Assembly (NCBI GenBank): GCA_964007475.1
Contig: OZ023273.1
Span: forward strand, 29,871,557 to 29,935,556
Length of the DNA stretch: 64,000 nucleotides
Source of the DNA: Hybos culiciformis
Taxonomy: Eukaryota; Arthropoda; Insecta; Diptera; Hybotidae
Reading direction: 5' to 3'
Part shown: positions 48,201 to 57,112 of the stretch, piece by piece
Numbering within the stretch: position 1 is the first letter of the stretch
Layout of the letters: every line of letters begins with the position of its first letter
Translations under genes and position numbers: made by a program
Notes under the pieces: generated by a model
What the model was told of the DNA's origin: nothing
The model's input: only the letters and a program-made list of their open reading frames with translations
The model's database searches: none

Positions 48201-51200
48201 ACGAACAAATGTTTTACGAACAAATGTTTTACTAACAAATGATTTTACGAACAAATGTTTTACGAAGAAATGTTTTACGAAGAAATGTTTTACGAAGAAA
48301 TGTTTTTACGAAGAAATGTTTTACGAACAAATGTTTACGAACAAATGTTTTACGAAGAAAAGATTACGAACAAGTGAGGGTAAATCAATATGTATATATG
48401 AAAATTCTGTAAAATTTTACATTATAAGTAAAAAAAAATTATAAATGCGTATTAATTCTGGCACAAAACCAAAACAAAAGAGTTCACAGAATTAAAGGAA
48501 AAAAAATCTAAATTATATCAAGTATATAATGTATGTATTAATCCTAAATTGACAAATTATACACAAAGATAATTATGGCATCGTTTTAATAATATTTGGC
48601 GACGTAGAGTTAAAATAAAAAAATAGTTATTGGTTCTACGCAAGCATATTATTTTTTTGCATTGCAAGTAATTCGAAAATGTCAAAAAATCTCATTTCAT
48701 TATTTGGAATCTTTATAATTTCAATGTAGATAAAGATAGTTTTTGAATGTTCTGAGTTAAGAAAAAAAAAACTTAAAATTGCGTAGGCATAACTTTTAAA
48801 TTTTGTCAAGAAACTGTATGTCAAAAAATAAGTAATAGATTTTAGAAGTTATTAAAATCTTTTTGATTATTATTTCACCCTCTAAATTTAACTTTAAATA
48901 TTATGAATATAATGATGTTGAAAATATTAAAAAAATAAATTAAAATAAAGAAAAAAAAATTAATTGATTTTTTGTTAAAATAACTACATACCTATACCTT
49001 CATGTAATATTATGTTTATATAAAATTCTTCTTTTTATGATAAATTTTTATCTTAATTTACAATGTTTTATGAAAAAAAAAAAAAAAAAATTAAATTAAA
49101 TCTTTTATTTCTTATAGACTAACTTTATTTTCAATTTGTAATTTTTTCTTGAATATGAAAAATAAAAAAAAAACCAAAATATTGATAAAAAAAAAAATAA
49201 AGTCAAAGGAATCCGCAATGAAAGAACATCATCTTTTTTCGACATCCCTGCTGCGACACATCATCATCATCATCCATACTGTTACAGGTAACTATATAAA
49301 TAATAAAATTTTTTGAATAAGACTTTTCGTATTATACATAATGTACCTATATATTCTTATTTTTTATTATAATTTTTTTTTTTTTTTCTTCAAAAGAATC
49401 AAAAAATTATTTGTAGATCAAATCTTCTATTAAATCAAAATAATAAAAAAAAAACAAATTTAACTTTATAGATTTCCATCAACCACATCAAGTTTGCTGA
49501 AAAAAGAGCTCGGTGAGGGTAAGTTATTATCATAAAATATACGTTCATATATACATATATGTTTTTCTTGTACGAAAAATAGAAATAATTTTTACAATTC
49601 AATTTATATTCAATTCTAATATTTAAGTGCATGTACACTACACGATTATTAAAATTATGAATGGTTCTATTGTACGCTTTTCTCTTTTCGTTAAACATTT
49701 TTACACATACTTAAAATTTTTCTATTTAATCAATACCTATTAACCTTCCAATTTTACGTATGAAAACATTTAAGTTAACAAAATACAAAATCTTTTTTAA
49801 TTTAAATAGGGTTTTTTTCCTTTTTTTAATTCGGCAACGTTAAAACTATTAAAGAAATAACTTTAATATATTGGTGTTTGAAACAATTTCAATATCAAAC
49901 AAAATTTCATGAATAATTAAGTTAATTGCGTATGTGTTAGTGTGATTATACGAAAAGTAACAAACGCAAAAAACATTGAAAGAACTAATTGATAAACGCT
50001 GATGAAACTTCAAATAAGAGTTTAAAATTACATATAAGAGTTTTAATTACATTATCTTTGATCCAAAAATAATTATGAAATATCTAACAAATCCCAGAAT
50101 ATTTTAAGGTAACTATTTATGTATTGTACTAGATACATTTTGATAATAAGAAGAAAATTACTTTACACCTGTGATGAATATGAATTTGTTTACCCTACCT
50201 ATTTAAAGAATTTTTAAGATCTCTAATTGTTTATTCTATACTATTTTTTCTAAATTCGTTCGAGTTTGATATTTTTTTTCATATATATTTAATTACAATC
50301 ATTTTTTTTTTAAATCCTCAAAGTGTATTATATATACATGTACCTATGCAAATACAAATATCAAAAGTATATTAAATTAATCTTTGGTTCTCATTAAATA
50401 CAATTAATAATGAATCAATTTTGAAAATCTGCTTTTATTTTATTAATACTTTCATGCAAGTGAAATTAACCCTTTTTATTCGGGGGAAAAAAAAACTCGC
50501 ATTTTTGTTGTTTTCTCAATTACAAATTGTGCAAAACATTTATTTTATAAGTACCACTAATGGGGTTGTAAACGAAAATCAATATTATAACTCTATTTCG
50601 AATTTTATTAAAACTTCATGATTTAAATTTTTTTGCAAACAGTTTTAATATTTGGAAATTTCATTAGTAGCAAATCTTGATATTTTTTTATCACCTCAAA
50701 GTTTACAAATGATTTTTCTAAAGCTTGTCATATTTTTGCCGAACACAAGATTATTAAAAGTTAAAAGCATCGGCAGTTTAATACTTTGAGATAGGGTTTC
50801 AACTATATATATGAAAGTGAAAAAACAACTGAAATAAAAATTTTCTGATTTAAATGAAAGGTGTTCAAGTATCTATTTCATTTAAAAAGTTTCATTTCAT
50901 TAAAAAAAAAAACTAAAACCTTTTAATGAAAATTGTATACAATACATAAATTGTTCTTTTTTTATAATTTCTGTTTTGTTTTTTTTGCATTAGGTATTCT
51001 GTATTTATTTTTGTTTTTTTTTTCTTTTTATTTTCAATTTATCCTTTTTCTGCCCTCAAAATAACAATGTTCTTATCAATTTTGCATAATTTATGAACTA
51101 TTGTCGTTCCCAAAGCCCCATAACAGAGAAATTTTATTTATATTATATGTTGTTTTAATATATATGTATTTAAATATATATGTATAACCTAAAAAAAAAT

Positions 51201-54200
51201 ATACTGAAACTGAACTTAATAAATTTTTCCCATACATTAGGGTGAAATTCAACCAGTAATAAAGATATCAGAAATCCATCATAAACAATAATAAATTATT
51301 TAAAGAAAATTCTTGCATAATCTATTAAATTTTGTGTTCACTTTTTACTCTTGTAGCCATTTAGAGAATTTCATTGAAAATTTTTGATTTAAAAATAAAA
51401 AACCTTAAAACTTTTTATATGCGAAGCAAATTAGCTGTCATTAGTTTGTCAATTTCAACTCGACATAAAGAGCATTAAAGATTTTGAAACTCATTCACAA
51501 GTCTCATGTAAATATATAATTTAGGAAACAAAAATTCAATGGTACGTGTAAGATTTCAAAAATTATGTACACATTATCGCTACAAATCTAAAAAAGAGTT
51601 CTTTTCTTGTATGTAAATATGAGTCGAGCGTCTTGAAATTCATCCGACAATGAAAAATTCATCTTGTAATAAAATTTTATTTCGATCAACCATGTTCTTT
51701 TTTAGAGTAACGGCATCACCATTAATATATCAAAAAATCGCAACAAATTTAGGAAAAACTGAAAGACAGCTTCATACGTAAACACAATTCATTTAAATCT
51801 AAAATCAATCCATGAAGTCATGAATTCCGAATAATTTTATTATTGTCACTTAGATTAAAATTAAATTCGTGAACAGAATAAAAACATAAGGTGATGATGA
51901 TGATGAAAAATAACATTAAAACCAATTTTTTTTTTTTTGAAGTTAATAAGGATATTGTGAAAGCTATTAACTTATCCGTAAAGGAATTTTCAATCGTATT
52001 TTATAAGAGAAGGAAAAAAAAGAAAAGTGAAATTATTTTGTAATTTACTCATTCCCCTTGATTCAAAATACATTTTGAAACCAACAATATGGAGTGGTTC
52101 ATTCAAATTTATTGATTCAAAATCCTATGGTTTCTTTAAAGAAAAATTATTTAAAAGTTTATTTCTCTTATAAACAAAATATGAACTATTTTGTCCTCGG
52201 ATATGTATTTATGGTTGGCCTGTACTTATAAAAGTAAATTTACATATATTTTTAAACTGAAACTTTTTTAGGATCTTTATTGTGTTAATTCATAAAATTA
52301 ATAAGTCATAAAATAAAAATATCAATTTGACATCAAATTGGCAAGTTATTTATAGAAAAAAATTGAAAATAGTTTTTAGTGTTTTAAAGTGAAATAGAAC
52401 TATGTTTAAGAGAAATAGAAAAAAAAAATTAAATGAAAAATGACTAACGCCAATAACACGTAAAACTTTGCGTTGTATTTGTCTTTTAATCGGAAGGCCT
52501 AGTGCAATTCTGATTGTATTTCTAGATCTAGAAGCTTTTAAAGGAACATCGCGTTGCTGTAACAAAAATCTAAATGTTTTTCACCTATATTTTATTTGTT
52601 TTGGTTCTTTATGTTTTGTATGTTGTATATAGTTAATTTAGTAGGTAGTTTTTACTGAAACCTTACGCGTATAATAACAAATAACTTCACTTGCATCTAG
52701 GAAATCACAATTAAGTTTTTCTACTGATTTCATGGCAAATTGGTTTTTTTTATTAACAAGGTTCTTATCATTGCGTTCCAGGATTTCAATCACAAACGAA
52801 TTCATTGAGTTCGAAAAATAAATTTATGTTAAGTACCTAACCTATATAAATTTATGAAATATTATTTTAATATTTGAAATATTACCACTCTCTCTGATCT
52901 TTACGTGTTTAACTTTATTTTGATTATTGACTGTCCAGAGAAAAATTAAGAATAGCAGTATATAAAATTCTTATATTCGAACTACATTAATACAAAAAAA
53001 AAATTAACTTAAATTCATTTCATATTTTTTATGGTTAAAAAATTGAACTAAATTTTCAATTTTTCATGTACAATAACATGATTAATTTTTTTTTAAGGTT
53101 CACACGTATAAAACCACGGATAAAAATATTAAGGAACAAGGTTTAGAAACCGCAGTATAATGTTTGAATATATAATTTAATAAATGATTTTTTAAGAAAT
53201 AAAATATCTTGAATATTAAATGAGATTTTTTTTTTCACTATCAATATCTGTTTATATTATCATAATATTTTCTTAAATTAAATTTCATTTAAAAAATCGC
53301 GCTAATACAACACTAGTTGTATATGTTTGTATACATATTTTCCATTTGAAGTGAATATTGATAAAATTGATATCGGATTATAATAAAATATGTTTCAATT
53401 TGAAATTTATTCGTTTATTGAGTTTTTTTTTTTTTTTGAACAAATCAAATGCGAGATGAATAAATTATTATAAAGATATGCGGTGTGTTTATTTTTTATT
53501 TTTTTATTTTATGTCACAAAAATGTAATTTAAATATGCATATAATTTTTATTTTTCGAATATTTGACTTATTTTGCACTTTGAATTAAATAATAAGATCT
53601 AATAATATTGTGAGCCAAAACAATCTAAACATGTAAGCTTTTAGCAATGTAGCTTTCAAATGTCAAAATAATGCACTTGTCAAAAATATTAATCATTTTT
53701 GTAGAAGGTCCATATGAAAGTACTATAGAAAATTAGAACCATTATTATTTTAAAGAAAAAAAAAAGGCTTAAAGTTCACTACACTAAATTAAAAATTATC
53801 AGTTGAATTTTTTGTTCTTTAATAGGTATAATAAAAGAATGTGGGAATTATTTATTAATTTTTTCCAACAAAAATTCAAATATGTTCTTGAAATTAATAA
53901 GTATAAAGTGGCTTTCGTTTTAAAATTGAAAGCCTACGGCTTATATTAGAAAAAGGATCTTTTTCCGGAAACCTCAATACTTATGAAAATTTTTCAAACA
54001 TCTAACACAAAAAAAATTATGCTAGGTAATATTTTATTTTACTTTTAATTTTTGCATTAAATCTGCCCCGTAGCATATTATTTTTGATCTTATGTTCATT
54101 TTCTCTTAATAATCAATTCTAATGTCTGCATATGTACATACTAAAAATTTTGTACAAAACATTACTGATAACTTTTTCCTATGTAGAACGTCCAACATAT

Positions 54201-56062
54201 TCAAATCATTCAATTCCGATAAATCAACATTTCCATTCAATTCCACATCATCATCAAATAGAACATCCAGATTCCACGACAAATTTGAATCCTCATCATC
54301 AAAATCAACTACATCATCATCAAACGCTGACGCAACCATCACCAACAAGCTCGCCGTCGGAGGTTCCTTCATATTCTTATAATCAAAATGTAAATAATAC
54401 AAACTATGGGATGCGATCAGATTCTTCAATTGTTAGCTCAACTGAACCTGAAATCGGGTACAATGGCCTGTATACTACCGGCTATGGTCCAATATCTGGA
54501 AATTCAGTGAACCAAAGAAGAGGATCATTGCAATTATGGCAATTTCTAGTTACTCTTTTGGATGAACCCTCTACCAGGTACGAGGATTTGTTATAAAAAA
54601 ATAAATATAGTTCAGTTATGAGGTACTGTTCAGTTATGAGATACTGTCCTATATTTAATATTGTCATAAAATAAAATAAAAACTACACGTTATGGTTCAT
54701 TATTTCACCACAGGATTGGACTGGCCCACCGGGACACCGCGACATTTCCCGGTGGGCCGGTAATATTTGGGCCGATAAATTAAAACTTTTTATTACTAAT
54801 TATTTTAAAGATACAATGGAATCTGATTTAAATATATTTTGATTGGAAATGATTTTGGGAAAGAATCGAAGTATAATTACTTCGAAAGTACGGTACTTAG
54901 TGCTAAACAATTAAACCTTGAAAATGCTGTAAACAGGAAAGTTGTATTCAAAAAAATATATTAATTAAACAGGGTAAAAAAAATATTTGTTAATTGATTC
55001 GATGAGATTCCAACTCTCTATAGTCCTCTTTTGTGCTAAAATATATTAAATGTGTGAGATTTCCGTGGCCTGCAACTCATTTGACTTAGATTTATATAAT
55101 TTAAATACTGTTTTCAATTCCAAAATTTCAGTTTAAATAATATATATTCGATTTTCTTTCCAAACATGATGGAAAGAAAATCGAATATATATTATTTATT
55201 CAAAAAGTGTTATTAAAATTTACAGCTCAAAACCCATATTGGTAATCAACTTAAAAAGATTTCATAAGTTTGTATTTGAATACTGTTAGTTGTGCTCCCA
55301 GAAACTTTAAAATTAAAAGCAACATTTATGATATCAGAAAATTTGTGATATCAGAAATTTGTTAAGGAGTTATTGAACCTTGATTGCATCGTTAAAACAT
55401 CTAAAGATATATTCTCCTTTCCATTAGAGTGAAAATAGACGGATGGGTTCATGATTTACAAATACTTAATTTAATTCTTTCCCAATATTCCAATTTAATT
55501 AACAATAATTCTTACAATTTTTCGTTCAGTTCCTATACTTTTTTTTTTACATAGTATTGAATTAAAAAAATTTGGGCCTATATTCTAAATAAGCATTGCA
55601 TTTTTTTTATATAAAGAAGCGGATAAGCAATGTATTTTTTTATATAGAGAAATGGGCCGGTAGTCCAAAACTTCCCGGTTTAATTTTTATAGCCAGTCCA
55701 AGCCTGTTTCACCATTTCAAATTTTTACTTTACAATGACTTTTACAATTCATATTTAAATTCCAATAAAATAATGTATATTTTTTAAGTAGTGCCGGTTG
55801 TATAGCATGGACTGGTCGTGGTATGGAATTCAAATTAATTGAGCCAGAAGAAGTTGCAAGGCGATGGGGAATTCAAAAAAATCGTCCTGCCATGAATTAT
55901 GACAAACTATCTCGAAGCTTAAGATATTATTACGAGAAAGGTATCATGCAAAAAGTTGCCGGTGAACGATATGTTTATAAGTTTGTTTGTGATCCAGATG
56001 CATTATTTAATATGGCTTATGGCCATTTGAATTCAAATGATCCGAATTACAGTACATCATAG
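36210..56062 (+). CDS. Ets96B: PEA3-subfamily ETS transcription factor (ETV1/4/5-like)
   Basis: Seven coding exons in matching phases: 36210-36272, 45219-45519, 45972-46088, 49209-49287, 49472-49518, 54187-54577 and 55792-56062; 1269 nt, 422 residues. The middle is rich in Ser, Thr, His and Gln, as in activation regions. A segment [10 protein letters not shown] (exon 5) resembles the lysine/acid motif that is sumoylated in this family. The ETS domain (about 315-401) begins [20 protein letters not shown] in exon 6 and continues [20 protein letters not shown] in the last exon, with the DNA-recognition helix [17 protein letters not shown], identical to vertebrate ETV1. It binds GGAA sites downstream of receptor/MAPK signalling. 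The protein stops only about 21 residues after the domain, losing the long C-terminal tail of vertebrate PEA3 proteins. ETS exons are certain; exons 1 and 4 are supported mainly by phase. Confidence 0.9.
39418..39598. repeat. 90-bp tandem duplication
   Basis: Two copies, each starting TTTATAAAAACAAAATAATT and running to ATTATTTAAAACTAAAA, differ at about five positions (for example GGCGTGAC against GGCGCGAA). No coding potential is seen. Confidence 0.85.
39621..40516 (+). mobile_element. 896-bp hAT derivative with intact 8-bp target duplication
   Basis: The ends CAGAGCCGTAACTAGGG and, reversed, CAGAGCCGTATCTAGAG are hAT-like inverted repeats. The 8-mer GGTAGGTC flanks it on both sides (39613-39620 and 40517-40524). 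Inside, 39906-40139 encodes a remnant of a transposase C-terminus with the dimerisation-block signature [19 protein letters not shown]; a stop and frame loss follow, then further scrambled homology in another frame up to about 40278. The family is the ZMYM1-like hAT group common in insects. Most of the transposase is deleted, so it is non-autonomous. Identity of ends and duplication is seen directly. Confidence 0.85.
39906..40139 (+). pseudogene. hAT transposase C-terminal remnant
   Basis: A 77-codon open frame within the hAT derivative. Its end ([17 protein letters not shown]) corresponds to the hAT dimerisation region that normally continues with a segment of the type [11 protein letters not shown]. 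Here the frame stops after YMP, and the expected continuation ([19 protein letters not shown]) is readable only in another frame. It is a broken fragment without the DDE catalytic core. Confidence 0.75.
40613..40740. repeat. Second copy of the segment the hAT element landed in
   Basis: TTCGAAAATAGGTAGCTCTG followed by GTGAAATAA, then ATTACCTGACGAAAAATTTT and GGGAGCTATGG, parallels the host DNA around the hAT insertion (39603-39620 joined to 40517-40590: AAAATAGGTAGGTC, GGTGAAATAA, ATTACCTGCCGAAAAATTTT, GGGAGCTACGG). This copy has an extra 12-bp minisatellite (GTGAGGGTGGAA, about three copies, 40647-40682). Confidence 0.7.
40742..40992. mobile_element. 250-bp imperfect palindrome
   Basis: The left arm from ACACAAGAAGCAGTCATAGG and the right arm ending CCTATGACTGCTTCGTGTGT are reverse complements over about 105 bases with scattered mismatches, meeting at a short AT-rich centre near 40855-40870. 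No terminal target duplication is clear. It is probably a foldback-type element or an inverted duplication. Confidence 0.8.
41399..41870 (+). mobile_element. Composite palindrome-minisatellite element, copy 2
   Basis: Starts ATAGTAGATTACAACACATG, followed by a palindrome of about 140 bases (41440-41575; TTGTGTTTACACAAAAACAC against GTGTTTTTGTGTATATACAC, centred near the GAGATCGTTAGGTCGAG region). The second part is bounded by inverted ends TTTTAATGTGCATGTGA (41600) and TCACATGCACATTAAAA (about 41839-41855). Inside that part the unit CTTACCGAGCTAAATTTGCG + ATTGTAAATACAA repeats, two full copies plus a partial (about 41765-41840). Confidence 0.8.
41985..42540 (+). mobile_element. Composite palindrome-minisatellite element, copy 3
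   Basis: Same order as copy 2 and directly downstream in the same orientation: flank TAATAGTAGATTATTG, a palindrome (about 42030-42150) centred on GAGACCGAAGGTCGAG, then a block bounded by TTTTAATGCGTAGGGGA (42184) and TCCCCAACGCATTAAAA (about 42507-42523). The block's ends differ from copy 2 by compensated changes, since both ends carry GCGTNGGGG instead of GTGCATGTG. Its minisatellite is a 31-bp unit repeated three times. Confidence 0.8.
42330..42430. repeat. 31-bp tandem array
   Basis: Three copies of a unit starting CATCTAAAT and ending TACGCTGATG or TACGCAGATG. Part of composite element copy 3. Confidence 0.85.
46330..46775. repeat. Cluster of related hairpins
   Basis: Three to four diverged copies of a unit containing CTCAGTCTTCATCCGACTCT, AACTGTGAAGACGTAAATTT and TCTGTCATCACAGTTC. 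The first (46377-46447) folds back on itself because GTCTTCATCCGACTCTTG is answered by CAAGAGTTGGATGAAGAC. Units are separated by CCGTTTTTATAG-like spacers. They are more GC-rich than the surrounding intron. Confidence 0.7.
47229..47465. mobile_element. MITE-like block with imperfect inverted ends
   Basis: ACCTGAAACTTCGAAAAATAAGCAC near the left is answered by the reverse complement of GTGCTTATTTCACGAG and AAAGTTTCAA near the right. The interior is unusually GC-rich for the window (GACTCCGCCCCTCCTACAAC). No coding frame or clear target duplication is visible. Confidence 0.5.
47975..48394. mobile_element. Foldback element with 15-bp minisatellite arms
   Basis: The outer ends TACATATTGATTTACCCTCA and the reverse complement of the right end (TACATATTGATTTACCCTCA, then CTTGTTCGTAAT) match over about 30 bases. 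Next come arms made of GTTTTACGAACAAAT-type 15-bp units: about four on the left in reverse and about fifteen on the right. The centre is a hairpin, AAGCTGTTGAG to CTCAACAGCTT, around a 27-base loop. This arrangement resembles Drosophila FB/Galileo foldback transposons. TA at both edges may be a target duplication. Open frames of 104 (-) and 122 (+) codons across it arise from the unit length being a multiple of three and are not genes. Confidence 0.85.
49519..54186. other. Intron 5 of the ETS gene (4.7 kb)
   Basis: AT-rich, with simple repeats such as (ATG)n at 51893-51904. A possible opposite-strand exon lies at 52447-52558. Nothing else is supportable. Confidence 0.5.
52447..52558 (-). CDS. 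Possible orphan exon on the opposite strand
   Basis: On the minus strand, after TAGATTTTTGTTACAG, a 37-codon open stretch reads [20 protein letters not shown] followed by [16 protein letters not shown], then GTTAGT as a possible donor. The translation is Arg/Lys-rich and not low-complexity, unlike nearby chance frames. No partner exon was found on this strand within the surrounding ETS intron. It could be a relic of a transposed gene, an exon of a nested gene, or chance. I do not recognise the family. Confidence 0.25.
54711..55706. mobile_element. 996-bp non-autonomous hAT element inside the ETS-domain intron
   Basis: The ends CAGGATTGGACTGGC (54711) and, reversed, CAGGCTTGGACTGGC (55692-55706) are hAT-type inverted repeats, and the 8-mer TTTCACCA flanks both sides (54703-54710, 55707-55714). 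GGGCCGGTA words recur just inside both ends in opposite orientation. There is no transposase frame. It fills nearly all of the intron between the two ETS-domain exons. Boundaries and duplication are read directly. Confidence 0.85.
55135..55197. repeat. Perfect 27-bp-arm hairpin
   Basis: AATATATATTCGATTTTCTT on the left is answered without mismatch on the right; the arms are 55135-55161 and 55171-55197, separated by nine bases (AAACATGAT). It lies within the hAT element of the ETS intron. Confidence 0.9.
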
Positions 56063-57112
56063 TCAACAACAAATAGTTCAGCAATTTCAACAGCAGAATT
56101 CAACAGTTGTATGCGCGACCGGAAAGATCAATTCAATTTATTATAACAATTCAACATTACAAAATAAATTTTAAATTATAAACACAAAATTATGTTACAA
56201 AAGAAAATTTAAATAATAAAATGTTTAGTTTTTCATTAATAAGAGAAAATCTAGTTTAAAACGCTTGAATTCTATTTTTAGTTTAAATTTTTTTTCATTA
56301 TTTAAGCCTAAAAATAATAAATTTTTAAACTTTAAACTTCTATTCGATAGGCAATTTTAATTATGAGAACGAAAACATTTTAAACATATTAAATAGATAG
56401 ATAAAGAGATATTAAATAGATGGTATGACAAATGAAATTAATAATCATTTTAAAATATGCGTTACGAAATATGATAAAAAAAAAAATGTCGACTTTTTTT
56501 AGTACTATAATGTCTATAATTATAAATATATTGCTTGGAGGAAAGTTTGTTTACAATGATTAATAGACATTGTCCATTTAAGACAAATGTGTCCTATATA
56601 TAATTCACAACTCAAGATGCCAAGATGTACTAAGTTTTTCGTGAAATTTCATGTATTATAAGTGAAAGATGAAATCGAGTACCATCATAACGCCAATTTT
56701 CTAAATTAAATTATAAATAAATTTTGAATTAATATTAGTTAGTTTGTAGCGGGTCGGAAATCCTAAGATTTCCTAAGCCAGTTGGCCCAATAATTAATAT
56801 TAAGTAGGTATATAATAATTTATAAAAATTAAAACATTTTTATGAATTATAATACTTATGATTGAAAATTTGCAGAAGTAGACTATCTGGAAATTTTTTT
56901 CAAATAATTAAAAAAATAAAATATCTCTAAACATTTCATTCAAAATAACTAAAATAAAAAATGGTACACGTAAAAAATTCATAATTTTTTTATTGTTGTA
57001 AAAATTATCAATAATATCATAATTTTTAGTATTAAACTTTTACAATCAATATTTTATTAATCAAATATGAAATTTAAAAACAATATATTTTTAAAAGAAA
57101 TTAAGTACACAT
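56063..57112. other. 3' spacer between convergent genes
   Basis: Holds the ETS 3' untranslated region (AATAAA at 56163-56168 and 56215-56220), a second SINE-like repeat copy (56744-56805) and the 3' end of the minus-strand gene that follows. Confidence 0.5.
56744..56805 (+). repeat. SINE-like repeat, copy 2
   Basis: GTAGCGGGTCGGAAATCCTA, then AGATTTCCTAAGCCAGTTGG, aligns with the reverse complement of 30340-30402 (GTAGCGGGTCGGAAATACCA, AGATCTCCTTGCAACTGGG). It is truncated relative to copy 1. Confidence 0.6.

Larger units (their letters stand above)
46089..49208. other. Intron 3 of the ETS gene with three repeat clusters
   Basis: Contains the hairpin cluster 46330-46775, a MITE-like block 47229-47465 and the foldback minisatellite element 47975-48394. 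The remainder is AT-rich with no exon that I can support. Confidence 0.5.

Noticed and set aside
47940..48444. Open frames of 104 codons (-) and 122 codons (+) with repeated KTFVR / VLRTN motifs
   Set aside because: They are readings of a 15-bp minisatellite in a foldback element. The repeat length alone keeps the frames open, and both strands cannot be explained by a protein.
54106..54429. Asp-rich 107-codon frame on minus and Ser-rich 86-codon frame on plus
   Set aside because: Both are shadows of the His/Pro-rich ETS exon 54187-54577, whose frame is fixed by the ETS domain.
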